NCBI GenBank assembly: GCA_963665735.1
Contig: OY762444.1
Span: 310,001 to 374,000 of the forward strand
Length of the DNA: 64,000 nucleotides
Source of the DNA: CATOSK01 sp963665735
GTDB taxonomy: Bacteria; Chloroflexota; Dehalococcoidia; Lucifugimonadales; UBA3495
Direction: 5' to 3'
Shown: positions 25,425 through 34,599 of the stretch, in pieces
Numbering within the stretch: position 1 is the stretch's first letter
Layout: every line of letters starts with the position of its first letter
Notes under the pieces: generated by a model
What the model was told of the DNA's origin: nothing
The model's database searches: none
What the model saw: only the letters and a program-made list of their open reading frames with translations
Made by a program: the position numbers and the translations under genes

Positions 25425-26681
25425 CTAACCGTCGAATTTCTTGAAAACGATGCAAGCGTTCTGGCCGCCGAAGCCGAAGGCGTTGGACAGGGCGACGGAT
25501 ACGTCCAGTTGGCGGGACTGGTTGGGGATGTAGTCCAGGTCGCAGTCCGGGTCGGGGGTTTCGTAGTTGATGGTGGGGTGGATGGTCTTTTCGGTGATGC
25601 TCTTGACGCAAGCCACGGCCTCCAAGGCCCCGGAGGCCCCCAAGGCGTGTCCAATCATCGCCTTGGTGGAACTGATGGGGATTTGATAGGCCCGGTCGCC
25701 AAACAGTCTTTTAATGGCAGTCGTTTCTACTGCGTCGTTAAGCGGGGTGGAGGTGCCGTGCGCGTTGATGTAATCCACCTGCTCGATTGACGCGCCCGCG
25801 TCTTGCAGGGCTAGCTGCATGGCCAGGGCGGCGGCGGCCCCGGTCTCTTCGGGCTGGACCAGGTGGCCGGCGTCGGCGGTGCAGCCGAACCCGGCCAGTT
25901 CCGCCAGGATGGGGGCGTCGCGCTTGACGGCGTGTTCCAGGGTTTCCAGCACCAGGATGGCGGCGCCTTCGCCCGGGACGAACCCATCACGGTCAGCGTC
26001 GAAGGGCCGGCTGGCTTTTTCCGGTTGGTCGTTGCGGGCGCTCAAGGCGCGCATGACGGCGAACCCGGCCAGCCCCATCTGGCTGATGCCGGCCTCGGCG
26101 CCGCCGGCCAGCATCACGTCGGCAACGCCGCGGCGGAGGACGTTCAGGGCTTCGCCGAAAGCCTGGTTGGAGGCGGCGCAGGCGGTGGTGGCGGTGGAGT
26201 TGTAGCCGCGGGCGCCGGTGTAATGACTGACGTTGGCAGCCGCCATGTTGGGCAGAATCATGGGGAAGAAGAAGGGAGACATCCGCATACCGCCGCGGGC
26301 GGCGAGGATGCGGCAGTTTTCTTCGATGGTGGGAAAGCCGCCGTTGCCGTTGCCAAGGATAACGCCGACGCGGAAAGGGTCTTCCCTGGAAATATCCAGG
26401 CCGGCCGCCGTTACCGCGTTTTGAGCGGCGGCAACGGCAAGCTGGGAAAAGCGGGCCATCCGACGGGCCTCCCGGGGGGAAAGGTACTGGGCCGGGTCGA
26501 AGTCGCTGACTTCGCCGGAAATGCGGCAAGGGTAATCGGTGGGGTCGCAGAGGGTCATGGGGCCGATGCCGGACTTGCCGGCAACCAGGGCGTCCCAAAA
26601 AAGTTCCGGGGTCTGGCCCAAGGGGGTCATGGCGCCAATTCCGGTTATGACAACCCGCTTGTTGTCCATGTTGCCGTTCAT
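25425..26681 (-). CDS. fabF: Beta-ketoacyl-ACP synthase II
   Basis: A 418-residue KAS II that elongates fatty acyl-ACP with malonyl-ACP. The catalytic triad is intact: Cys in TTACAASNQAFGEA, His in NAHGTSTPLND and His in MIGHALGASGALE. The N-terminus RVVITGIGAMTPLG is standard. A second Met at residue 5 is an equally possible start. It is last of three genes on this strand after an NDUFA9-like gene and folC. The window has a second KAS II at 32.7 kb with different surroundings. Confidence 0.94.
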   Translation of the reverse strand: MNGNMDNKRVVITGIGAMTPLGQTPELFWDALVAGKSGIGPMTLCDPTDYPCRISGEVSDFDPAQYLSPREARRMARFSQLAVAAAQNAVTAAGLDISREDPFRVGVILGNGNGGFPTIEENCRILAARGGMRMSPFFFPMILPNMAAANVSHYTGARGYNSTATTACAASNQAFGEALNVLRRGVADVMLAGGAEAGISQMGLAGFAVMRALSARNDQPEKASRPFDADRDGFVPGEGAAILVLETLEHAVKRDAPILAELAGFGCTADAGHLVQPEETGAAAALAMQLALQDAGASIEQVDYINAHGTSTPLNDAVETTAIKRLFGDRAYQIPISSTKAMIGHALGASGALEAVACVKSITEKTIHPTINYETPDPDCDLDYIPNQSRQLDVSVALSNAFGFGGQNACIVFKKFDG

Positions 26682-26755
26682 GCCCCGTTCTACCCTTCGA
26701 GGGCGGGCGGGCCGATGATGACGCCCGGCCCGGCATTGATTACTTGCATTGGCGG

Positions 26756-28138
26756 TCAGACTCCCCCGGAAGATTTGAGGTCGGGCGGCAACAAGTCGGG
26801 GTAAAGCTCCGGTTCGATGCCCAGGGCCGTTTCCCGCGCTTCGGCGGCGACGAAAAGGGAGCCGGTGACCAGTATCAGGTCGGCCGGGCCGGCCATTTGC
26901 CGGGCGTGGGCGACGGCTTCTTCCACGGTGGCGGTTTCGGCTACGTTGGTGACGCCGCGCTGCCGGAAGGCGTCGGCCAGCAGGGCCGGGCGCACCGAGC
27001 GGGGATGCCGGGAACGGGTAACAAACACCGCATCGGCCTTTTCGGCCAGCCGGCCAACCATTTGGTCAACGCTCTTGTCCCGGGAAAAGCCGGCAATGAC
27101 CAACAGCCGGGAGTAAGGGAAGTAATCGGGCAAAGAATCCAGCAGGGTAGCTACGGAGTAATCGTTGTGGGCGCCGTCGGCTACCAACCGGGGGGAGTCG
27201 GAAAGGGTTTCCAGGCGGCAAGGCCATTGGGTACGGGCGAATCCCTCGGCGATGGCGGCGGGAGTAACGTCGTAACCCTGTTCCCGCAGGACTTCCAGGG
27301 CAGCCACAGCGGTGGCGGCGTTTTCCAACTGGTGCGTCCCCAGCAGGGGGATCCGCAGTTCGTAAGTTTCCAGCCGTCCCTTGACGGTCAAGGATTGGCC
27401 GGCGGCATCGCGTTCCCCGGCAGTCCAGGTTACGTCTTGGCCTACCAGAATGGGGGCGATTTCCTTTTGGCGGCAAACTTCCCGGATTACCCCTTCCGCC
27501 GGCGGACGCTGGGGGCTGACCACGGTGGCGGCGTCGGGCTTGATGATGCCGGCTTTTTCGGCGGCGATTTCTTCCAGGGTGTCGCCCAAAATGGCGGTGT
27601 GGTCGAGGCTGACGGAGGTGATTACGGCCACGTTGGGGCGCACTACGTTGGTGGCGTCCAGCCGGCCCCCCAAACCGACCTCGATGGTCTGGAAGTCGGC
27701 CTTTTCCCGCTCAAAGCATTGGAAAGCCATGACGGTCATAAACTCGAACAGGGAAACCGGGCCTTCGTCGCAATGCCGCTCCACCCAAAGGCGGTGGGGC
27801 CAAAGGTCTGCCACCAAGCGGGCGAACTTGTCTTTCGGCAAGGGTTGGGAGTCCAGCCGCAGCCGCTCGGTGAAGGAATGGAGATGGGGGGATGAGTAGA
27901 AACCCGTGCGGCAGCCGGCGGCGCGCAGGGCGGCGTCGCACAGGGCCGCGGTGCTGCCCTTGCCCTTGGTGCCGGCGACGTGAATGGCGGGAACGGCCAG
28001 GTGGGGGTTGCCGATGCGTCCCAGCAGAATTTCCATGCGGCGCAGGTCGTAGATGCGCTTCTGGCGGGGCAAGGCCGGCTGCGCCCGCTCGTGGTCAACC
28101 AAGCCGAGCAATCGGTTGATGGATTCCTGGTAGTCCAA
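26756..28138 (-). CDS. folC: Bifunctional folylpolyglutamate / dihydrofolate synthase
   Basis: A 460-residue Mur-ligase-like enzyme that adds glutamate to dihydropteroate or folate. The ATP loop is AGTKGKGSTAALCD (about 54-67), followed by YSSPHLHSFTERLR, FEFMTVMAF, the EVGLGGRLDATNVV motif and SVSLDHTAILGDT. The C-terminal domain has VADGAHNDYS. Length is typical. It lies 16 bp after the NDUFA9-like gene and 74 bp before fabF. Confidence 0.94.
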   Translation of the reverse strand: MDYQESINRLLGLVDHERAQPALPRQKRIYDLRRMEILLGRIGNPHLAVPAIHVAGTKGKGSTAALCDAALRAAGCRTGFYSSPHLHSFTERLRLDSQPLPKDKFARLVADLWPHRLWVERHCDEGPVSLFEFMTVMAFQCFEREKADFQTIEVGLGGRLDATNVVRPNVAVITSVSLDHTAILGDTLEEIAAEKAGIIKPDAATVVSPQRPPAEGVIREVCRQKEIAPILVGQDVTWTAGERDAAGQSLTVKGRLETYELRIPLLGTHQLENAATAVAALEVLREQGYDVTPAAIAEGFARTQWPCRLETLSDSPRLVADGAHNDYSVATLLDSLPDYFPYSRLLVIAGFSRDKSVDQMVGRLAEKADAVFVTRSRHPRSVRPALLADAFRQRGVTNVAETATVEEAVAHARQMAGPADLILVTGSLFVAAEARETALGIEPELYPDLLPPDLKSSGGV

Positions 28139-28154
28139 GACGCCGGCCTGCCTT

Positions 28155-29099
28155 TCAGCGGCGGGCCGGCGCCATACCGGACAGGGTTTTCATGGCGTCG
28201 CCCAACTTTATGTCTTTTAGGTAGTCCAGGTTGCCTTCCAGGGGGCGGGGGTCGAACCCGAAAGACTCTTCCACTTCGCCCAATTCGGCTACGTTGCGGA
28301 TGGAAAGCATACGCAGCTCTTCGGTGTTCAGGGGAGGCTTGGGCAGCAGTTTTTGCATCAGCAATACGTTGGGCCAGATAGCCCAGGCCGGAACGTGGAA
28401 CCGGAGCCGCCGCTTGCCCAGGGCGCGGGCCAGCACGGTCACAATCTCATTATAACTGAGTTGGGCCGGCCCCCCGATTTCCACGGTCTTATCTTTCAGG
28501 TCGGAACGGCCCAGGGCCAGGACGACGGCTTTGGCTACGTCTTCCACGTGGATAGGCTGGAACCGATTGCGGCCCATGCCGATGACCGGGACCAGGGGGA
28601 ACACCTTGACCAGGGCGGCCAGGGCGTTGGTAAATTCGTCGCCGGGGCCGAAAATCAGGGATGGCCGGAGGATGGTGTAGGGGAGGCCGCTGTTGACCAC
28701 CGCCTGCTCGCCGCGCCATTTGCTGTAAAGGTAGGGGAGCTTGGGGTTCTGGGACGCGCCAACAGCGCTGACGTGGATGAAGTCCTTGACGGTTCCGGCC
28801 TGCTTGGCGGCGGCTACGACGTTGGCCGTTCCCTGGTGGTTAACCCGGTCGAAGGTGGCCTGGCCTCGTTGCAGGATAATCGCTACCAGGTGAATCACGG
28901 CGTCGGCGCCCAGCATGGCGCTGGACAGGGCGTTGCGGTCGTTAACGTCGCCATAATGGACATCCACGGCGTCGCGGGGAAATACCCGTTCCGAGCCGGG
29001 GGCGCGTACCAGGCACCGGACGGCGTAGTTGCGTTCCAGCAGTTCGTTGACCACCCGGCGGCCCACGAACCCGGTGGGGCCGGTTACGAGTACGACCAT
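28155..29099 (-). CDS. NAD(P)-binding complex I NDUFA9-like protein (extended SDR)
   Basis: A 314-residue atypical SDR. The Rossmann motif TGPTGFVGRRV is at residues 6-16, then HYGDVNDRNAL and DAVIHLVAI. The usual YxxxK is present as YLYSKWRGE. The later 'TILRPSLIFGPGDEF' and 'QPIHVEDVAKAV' blocks match NDUFA9-like and UDP-sugar epimerase-like proteins. Bacterial members are of uncertain function, perhaps quinone- or nucleotide-sugar-related. It heads the operon with folC and fabF; upstream is a repeat-filled gap. Confidence 0.83.
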   Translation of the reverse strand: MVVLVTGPTGFVGRRVVNELLERNYAVRCLVRAPGSERVFPRDAVDVHYGDVNDRNALSSAMLGADAVIHLVAIILQRGQATFDRVNHQGTANVVAAAKQAGTVKDFIHVSAVGASQNPKLPYLYSKWRGEQAVVNSGLPYTILRPSLIFGPGDEFTNALAALVKVFPLVPVIGMGRNRFQPIHVEDVAKAVVLALGRSDLKDKTVEIGGPAQLSYNEIVTVLARALGKRRLRFHVPAWAIWPNVLLMQKLLPKPPLNTEELRMLSIRNVAELGEVEESFGFDPRPLEGNLDYLKDIKLGDAMKTLSGMAPARR

Positions 29100-29221
29100 G
29101 TTATAGCTTTATGACTCCGATGGGAGTTGGGGGGTCTGTATATTCAAGTTTACCAAAAACGCCCGGCCCGTGGTTGGGGTTGGGCGGAACCGTGGCATAT
29201 TGGATTGCCGGATGGTAAGGG

Positions 29222-29500
29222 GTGGATTCCGGCTTTCGCGGGAATGACGGTTAGGGGGGGTTGTTTCAGACAACCGGGTTGGTTGTGAAGGTTGGTAGGG
29301 GCGCACGGTCGTGCGCCCCTACGTCGCGGGTGGGGCGTTGGCGAGGTTGGCTTGGGGACGGCGTTTCTGGATTCCGGCTCCTTCGGCTACGCTCAGGACA
29401 GGTTTCGCCGGAATGACGGTTGGGGGCGTGGATTGGTTTCGTTAAGGTGAGGTTGGTTTGGGAGAAGGGGTTTGGATTCTTCGCTTTGCTCAGAATTACA
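29222..29500 (+). repeat. Repeat-filled gap between divergent genes
   Basis: No gene is visible in 29100-29626. It holds a mixed-arm family A copy (about 29222-29251), the GTAGGGGCGCACGG palindrome (29295-29322), a family A copy interrupted by TTCGGCTACGCTCAGGACAG (about 29366-29420), and a GGATTCTTCGCTTTGCTCAG element (about 29475-29495). Confidence 0.85.
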
Positions 29501-29626
29501 TACTTACGGGTGGGCGGAAGATTGAAAGGCGCCGGTTTGGACGGGGGGCGGGATTGCTGGTACATTAGCCGGCGGGGTTACATTGAAGGGCCGGCCCATC
29601 CGGGCCGGGGTCAGGAGTAAGGGTTT

Positions 29627-30574
29627 ATGGCAGCGCCGGAATTGCATTTCGGCTCCAGCGCGGCCCTGGGAGCGGCGGAAATCGCCGCTGAGGCCCGGTG
29701 GCTGGAGGAGTTGGGGTACGAATATATCTCGGTGGGGGAACACTTTATGCGGGGCAGTCCGCCGGGGGCGACTCACGCCGCTTTGCCCCTGCTGGGCGTG
29801 GCGGCGGGGGCTACGGAAAAAATACGGCTGCTGTCGTCCATCATCCTGACGCCCTTCTACCATCCGTTGACGCTGGCCAAGTTCACCGCCACGCTGGACA
29901 TCGCATCGCGGGGGCGGCTGACCCTGGGCGTCGGCGTCGGCGGGGAGTTCCCGGTGGAGTTCGAGGCGGCCGGCCTGAACGTGCGGCAGCGGGGCCGGCG
30001 CACCGATGAATGTCTGGAAGCGCTTAACCTGCTGTGGAGCGGGGAGACGGTTTCCTTTCAGGGGCGGCACTTCCAACTGACCGACGCCGGCATCAATCCC
30101 AGGCCGGTCCAGGAACCGCACCCGCCGGTGTGGGTGGCCGGCCGGCGGGATGCCGCCATGCACAGGGCGGCGCGTATGGGAGACGGCTGGCTGCCCTACT
30201 TTTACAGCCCGGAACGCTACCGGGACAGCGTGGCGAAGATTGGGGAATTTGCGGCGGAGAAAGGCCGAGACCTGGCCGGCTTCCAGTGGGGGGTTTTTCC
30301 GTACATTTCCCTTTACCCGACGGTGGAAGAGGCGGCGGAGGTGGCGGCGCAAGCCTTGGGGGGCCGTTACCTTTACGGCGGGGATTTCCTGAACATCGTG
30401 CGGAATTACTGCCTGTTGGGTACGGCGCAGGACTGCGCGGCCCGGTTGCAGGAATATATCGAGGCCGGAGCCCGGCATATCGTTTTCAGCATTGCTTGTC
30501 CCTTTGAGGACCGGGCGCGGCATATTGAGGCCATCGCCGGGGAGATTATTCCGTTGTTTCGGGGAAGGGGTTAG
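29627..30574 (+). CDS. LLM class F420-dependent oxidoreductase (second copy type)
   Basis: A 315-residue luciferase-like monooxygenase-fold protein. LHFGSSAALGAAEIA opens the barrel; ISVGEHFMRGSPPG, ILTPFYHPLTLAKFTATLD, the cofactor-contact block GVGVGGEFPVEFEAAGL and PPVWVAGRRDAA follow. It belongs to the same superfamily as the protein at 14.8-15.7 kb but is only distantly similar to it. Substrate unknown. The ATG at 29627 is preceded by AAGGG. It is monocistronic. Confidence 0.88.
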   Translation: MAAPELHFGSSAALGAAEIAAEARWLEELGYEYISVGEHFMRGSPPGATHAALPLLGVAAGATEKIRLLSSIILTPFYHPLTLAKFTATLDIASRGRLTLGVGVGGEFPVEFEAAGLNVRQRGRRTDECLEALNLLWSGETVSFQGRHFQLTDAGINPRPVQEPHPPVWVAGRRDAAMHRAARMGDGWLPYFYSPERYRDSVAKIGEFAAEKGRDLAGFQWGVFPYISLYPTVEEAAEVAAQALGGRYLYGGDFLNIVRNYCLLGTAQDCAARLQEYIEAGARHIVFSIACPFEDRARHIEAIAGEIIPLFRGRG

Positions 30575-30853
30575 GACTTAGGCGCAGGATTTCTGGATTC
30601 CGGCTTTCGCCGGAATGACGGAGGGTATGCGGGGAAGGCGGTTGGGGCCGGCCTCGTGTGACCTTGTTGGATTGGGCTGGAGGGATGGCAGGACGATTGC
30701 AGAGTTTGGATACCAACCCCACGGACAGGAATGTCCATGCCACCATCCAAATGTCCATGCTACCGACAGGACGGCCATGAGTCCCTACTTTGCAATTGGG
30801 CCGAATGACCGGGCCGGCGTTGTTTTGTTGCGTGATTCGTTTGGTGTATAATG
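30575..30853 (+). promoter_or_regulatory. Gap with repeats and promoter of the radical SAM gene
   Basis: The 343-bp gap holds a family A palindrome (about 30591-30620), a twice-repeated ATGTCCATGC[CT]ACC motif (about 30731-30764), and a promoter TTGTTG (30825-30830), 17-bp spacer, TATAAT (30848-30853). The transcript would have a leader of about 58 nt. No gene is seen. Confidence 0.6.
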
Positions 30854-30917
30854 AGCGGCGCCGAATCAAGCGTCAGCAACTGCCCGGTTTATACGGAGCG
30901 TTGCGAGGACAAGGACG

Positions 30918-32717
30918 ATGACCACGTCGAAGACCAAGAGAATAATGATGGTGCAGCCCGCCTCGGCCGGCGGGAATTTTGAATACATCGCCATTCCCAG
31001 GCAGGGGATGTTGTTCCTTTCCGGGGCCTTGGCGCAGTGGGAAGGGTCGCACCGCTACGAACGGGAAATCTGGTTTGAAGACCGTTCCGGGTTGATGGAC
31101 CCGGACAAAGACCTGGAACAGGTGGACATTCTGATGGTGACGGCGCTGATTAACGAAGCGCCCCGGGCCTACCAGATTGCGCGTCTGGCCAAGATGTACC
31201 ACCCGGAAATCATCACCATCGGCGGCGGCCCGCAGATGAGTCCTCTGCCGGAAGAGGCCATCGCCCTGGGCAACTTCGACGTGATTGTGAACCGGGAGGG
31301 CGAGGATATTATCGGGCAGTTGTGCGACGTGCTGCTGGACTACCGCAATTCGCCGCTGTTGGAGTCCTACCTGGAAAAGGTGCCGGGAATCAGCTTTCCC
31401 AAGGACGGCGGGGTTGTCCAGACCAAGCGGGTCGGGCTGGTGCCGCCGGACTTTGTGGAGTTGCCGGACTTCTACTCCATCAAAGACCTGAGCTCCCGAT
31501 TGCCGATGGCCGGCGGGGTGCTGGAAACGGTGCGGGGCTGCACCGAGAAATGCACCTATTGCCAGGTCATCCAGCAATTCCTGGGCTACCGGCTGATTGA
31601 CCGGGAAACGGAGTTGAAACGGCTGCAACAACTGGAGCAGTTGGCGGCCGACGGTCTGATTCACACCTCGCGCAACGGCAAGTTCAACATCTTCATTTCC
31701 GACGACCTGCACCCCCCGCCGCTGCGGGCGGTCAAGTACCGCAACGAGCGGCTGGAACGGTTGAAGAACTGGCAGGGGCATACCGACAATATGTACCTGA
31801 TTTGCCAGGCGCGGGCGGAAATCGGGGAAGACCCGGAGTTGGCGCAGGCCATGTTCGACGCCAATATCCGGATGCTGTACCTGGGCATTGAGTCCAACAA
31901 CGCCGAGAACTTGAAGGCGGTGAACAAGCGGCAGGAACCGGGCGACATGGAGCGTCACCTGCGTATCCTGAACGAAATGGACTTTTCGGTGGTGGCTATG
32001 ACCATCATCGGGCTGCCCTACGATACCGAAGAAACGATAATGAACCTGGCCGACTGGGTGACGGATTACAGCAAGTACCAGACGGCCAACCTGTTGACCC
32101 CTCTGCCGGCCACGTCCAATTGGCGGGACTTGCAGCCGCTGAACGAAAAGGGGGAACTGCTCCAGGACGGGGAAATGCGGCCCTACCACCTTTACACCGG
32201 GCGGCAGTTCGTCCATTACGATGAACGCTGGAGCATGAGGGAGAGCCAGGAACTGTTTGACCGTTATTCGGCCAAACTGACCTCGATTGACAACCTGTAC
32301 GGGCGGATTTTCCGCATTCTGCGGTCTTACCGGCTGCGGTTCGCCGCCGGCAGCCGGGAGTTGGGTGACAGCATCAACACGCGCATCGGGGAGGCCAGCG
32401 AAACCCTGCGGAGTTGGTCTGACCCGGTATCGTTGACGGGCAAGGAACTGGGGGACAACCTGGGGGTGCGGATTGAAGAGTTGGCCGACACCCTGCGGTC
32501 GGTGTCCCAACCCCTGGCCAACACCCGCCGGGAGATTGCCGACAACGTAAGCACCCGGATTAACGACATTACCGAATCGCTGCGGGCCTTGTCCGAGCCG
32601 ACGGCGGGGAGCCGGACGGAGTTGACGCAGAACGTCACCAAGCGCATCAATGAGTTGACCGAGTTCCTGAACAGCCTGCTGTTCGAGTCGCGCCAACGCA
32701 CCCCGGCCAAGGAATAG
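30918..32717 (+). CDS. B12-binding-type radical SAM protein with C-terminal amphipathic repeat tail
   Basis: 599 residues. The N-terminal about 150 residues have a Rossmann-like cobalamin-binding layout but lack the DxHxxG base-off His motif (IGGGPQMS instead). The radical SAM cluster motif CTEKCTYC (C-x3-C-x2-C) lies at about 209-216 in VRGCTEKCTYCQV. Later TIM-barrel landmarks include MLYLGIESNN and TIIGLPYDTEE. Residues about 475-590 form about four 33-residue helical repeats of the pattern '[RK]EL.DN...RI.EL.[ED].LRS.S.P', unusual for this family. The reaction is unknown. It has a consensus promoter and leads into the KAS II gene 28 bp later. Confidence 0.82.
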   Translation: MTTSKTKRIMMVQPASAGGNFEYIAIPRQGMLFLSGALAQWEGSHRYEREIWFEDRSGLMDPDKDLEQVDILMVTALINEAPRAYQIARLAKMYHPEIITIGGGPQMSPLPEEAIALGNFDVIVNREGEDIIGQLCDVLLDYRNSPLLESYLEKVPGISFPKDGGVVQTKRVGLVPPDFVELPDFYSIKDLSSRLPMAGGVLETVRGCTEKCTYCQVIQQFLGYRLIDRETELKRLQQLEQLAADGLIHTSRNGKFNIFISDDLHPPPLRAVKYRNERLERLKNWQGHTDNMYLICQARAEIGEDPELAQAMFDANIRMLYLGIESNNAENLKAVNKRQEPGDMERHLRILNEMDFSVVAMTIIGLPYDTEETIMNLADWVTDYSKYQTANLLTPLPATSNWRDLQPLNEKGELLQDGEMRPYHLYTGRQFVHYDERWSMRESQELFDRYSAKLTSIDNLYGRIFRILRSYRLRFAAGSRELGDSINTRIGEASETLRSWSDPVSLTGKELGDNLGVRIEELADTLRSVSQPLANTRREIADNVSTRINDITESLRALSEPTAGSRTELTQNVTKRINELTEFLNSLLFESRQRTPAKE

Positions 32718-32745
32718 GCGCGGGCCAGGGCGGCGGGGATTGGGT

Positions 32746-33999
32746 ATGAGCCAACCGCACAACGTGGTGATAACCGGCATCGGAGCGGTAAGCCCGCTGG
32801 GGCTGGACGCCCCTACCACTTGGGAGCAACTGGCCCAGGGCCGGTCGGGGATTGACTTCATAACCTCTTTCGACACGGAAGGATTTGAGACCCGTTTCGC
32901 CGCCGAAGTAGCGGGCTTTGTCCCGGAAAACTACCTGGACCGGAAAGAGGCGCGGCGGATGGACCGTTTCGCCCAATTCGCGGTGGTGGCGGCAAGGGAG
33001 GCGTGCCGGCAAGCGGGGATTGACCCGGCGGCCCAAGACCCCTACCGCACCGGGGTTATCGTAGGCAGCGGCATCGGGGGAATCCTGACCCTTTCCCAGC
33101 AGTACGACGTTTTAAGCGCCAAGGGGCCGCGGCGGGTAACGCCTTTCCTGATTCCGATGATGCTGGGGGACATGGCCTCGGCCCAGGTGTCTATGGCGAC
33201 GGGCGCGATGGGGGCCAACTACTGCGTTGTTTCGTCGTGTTCCAGCGGCGCGGACGCCTTGGGCCAGGGTTGGGACTTGATTCGCCGGGGCCAGGTGGAC
33301 GTGGTGCTGGCCGGGGGCAGCGAAGCCCCCATCACCCCGATAGCCGTGGCCGGGTTCAATTCCTGCAAGGCGTTGTCCCGATTCAACGAAGACCCCCAAC
33401 GGGCCAGCCGTCCCTTCAATCGTGACCGCGACGGTTTCGTGATGGGGGAAGGCTCGGCTATTCTGGTGCTGGAGAGCGAGGAACACGCCCAGCAGCGGGG
33501 AGCGGAACCGTTGGCCGTATTGAAAGGGTACGGGGCGACCTCGGACGCCCACCACCTGACGGAACCCAACCCCACCGGGTTGAGCGCGGCCCAAGCGGTG
33601 CGGCTGGCCCTGGACTCGGCGGGAATTGACCCCTCGGAGATTGACTACCTCAACGCCCACGGCACCTCCACGCCGTTGAACGACTGGCAGGAAACCAAGG
33701 CCCTGAAACTGGCTCTGGGGGAAGACGCCTACCGGGCGCCTATCAGTTCCAGCAAGTCCATGACCGGGCATTTGCTGGGGGCCGGCGGCGCGCTGGAAGC
33801 GGCCATCTGCGTTATGGCGATGGAAAACGGTACGCTGCCACCCACCATCAACCTGGTTGATCAAGACCCGGAATGTGACCTGGACTATATCCCGCTGGAA
33901 GCGCGCCAAGGGGAAATCAACGTCTGCGTCAGCGATTCCTTCGGGTTTGGCGGCCACAACTCCGTCCTGGTATTCACCCGGCCCGGCTGGCCGGGTTGA
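32746..33999 (+). CDS. fabF: Beta-ketoacyl-ACP synthase II (second copy)
   Basis: 417 residues from the ATG at 32746 (MSQPHNVVITGIGAVSPLG). The catalytic residues are intact: Cys in VSSCSSGADAL, His in NAHGTSTPLND and His in MTGHLLGAGGALE. Compared with the copy at 25.4 kb the nucleophile context is SSCSSG rather than TACAAS, so the two are distinct paralogues. It is in a run of four plus-strand genes from the radical SAM gene to recJ. It may serve normal fatty-acid elongation or a special lipid. Confidence 0.92.
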   Translation: MSQPHNVVITGIGAVSPLGLDAPTTWEQLAQGRSGIDFITSFDTEGFETRFAAEVAGFVPENYLDRKEARRMDRFAQFAVVAAREACRQAGIDPAAQDPYRTGVIVGSGIGGILTLSQQYDVLSAKGPRRVTPFLIPMMLGDMASAQVSMATGAMGANYCVVSSCSSGADALGQGWDLIRRGQVDVVLAGGSEAPITPIAVAGFNSCKALSRFNEDPQRASRPFNRDRDGFVMGEGSAILVLESEEHAQQRGAEPLAVLKGYGATSDAHHLTEPNPTGLSAAQAVRLALDSAGIDPSEIDYLNAHGTSTPLNDWQETKALKLALGEDAYRAPISSSKSMTGHLLGAGGALEAAICVMAMENGTLPPTINLVDQDPECDLDYIPLEARQGEINVCVSDSFGFGGHNSVLVFTRPGWPG

Positions 34000-34011
34000 T
34001 TCGGCGCGCCG

Positions 34012-34563
34012 GTGGAACCGCCCCCTTCCCTGCAAGAGTCTCTGGAAACGGCGCAACCGACGCCGGCGGAAAGACGCTGGGGCGCACTAGCCCACGCCGG
34101 TGGAGTTTTCATCGGGCTGCCCCTGATATTCCTGGGGTTGCGGATGGGAATTCCGTCACCCTTCGTTTATATCCCGGCCACTATCCTGGCCTATCTAATC
34201 GCCCGTTCATTCCGGGGTCGCCGGCAGGTTTGGGGTTCCTTCCAGGGAATGCAGGCTACGGTGGCGCACCTGTTCATCAACCTGCTGTTGTTCGTCATCC
34301 TGTTTTCGCCGGACGACTCGCGGCTGTTTATGATTTTGCCGCTGCTGGTGATAATCGCCTGGATTTATACCCTGTGGGCCGCTTGGGATACCCTTTTCGG
34401 CGAGGATTTTCGCTACATCCTGATAAGCCGGCTGCTCTACCGGGTTTCGGAAACCAACCTGCAACGTCCGCAGCGGCGGCGGCGTTTCTTCCGTCCGTAC
34501 ACCGTTGACGGCAGCAGCCGGGAGGACGATGACCGGAACCGGGATGACCGGCCCCGTGGGTAG
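34012..34563 (+). CDS. DUF4870-like membrane protein
   Basis: 183 residues from a GTG at 34012, 12 bp after fabF. It begins with a soluble 'PTPAERRWGALAHAGGVF' segment typical of DUF4870, followed by three or four hydrophobic segments (about 30-50, 53-66, 84-100, 105-125) and a basic, Arg/Asp-rich tail. Small inner-membrane proteins of this type have no agreed function. Position within the fabF-recJ run suggests co-transcription only. Confidence 0.7.
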   Translation: MEPPPSLQESLETAQPTPAERRWGALAHAGGVFIGLPLIFLGLRMGIPSPFVYIPATILAYLIARSFRGRRQVWGSFQGMQATVAHLFINLLLFVILFSPDDSRLFMILPLLVIIAWIYTLWAAWDTLFGEDFRYILISRLLYRVSETNLQRPQRRRRFFRPYTVDGSSREDDDRNRDDRPRG

Positions 34564-34599
34564 GGCCGCGCCGGGTCAACCCCGGAAAGGGTCAGCCTA

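Noticed and set aside
30873..32876. 667-codon open frame antisense to the radical SAM gene
   Set aside because: Same GC artefact; low-complexity Gln/Pro/Arg/Val-rich translation.
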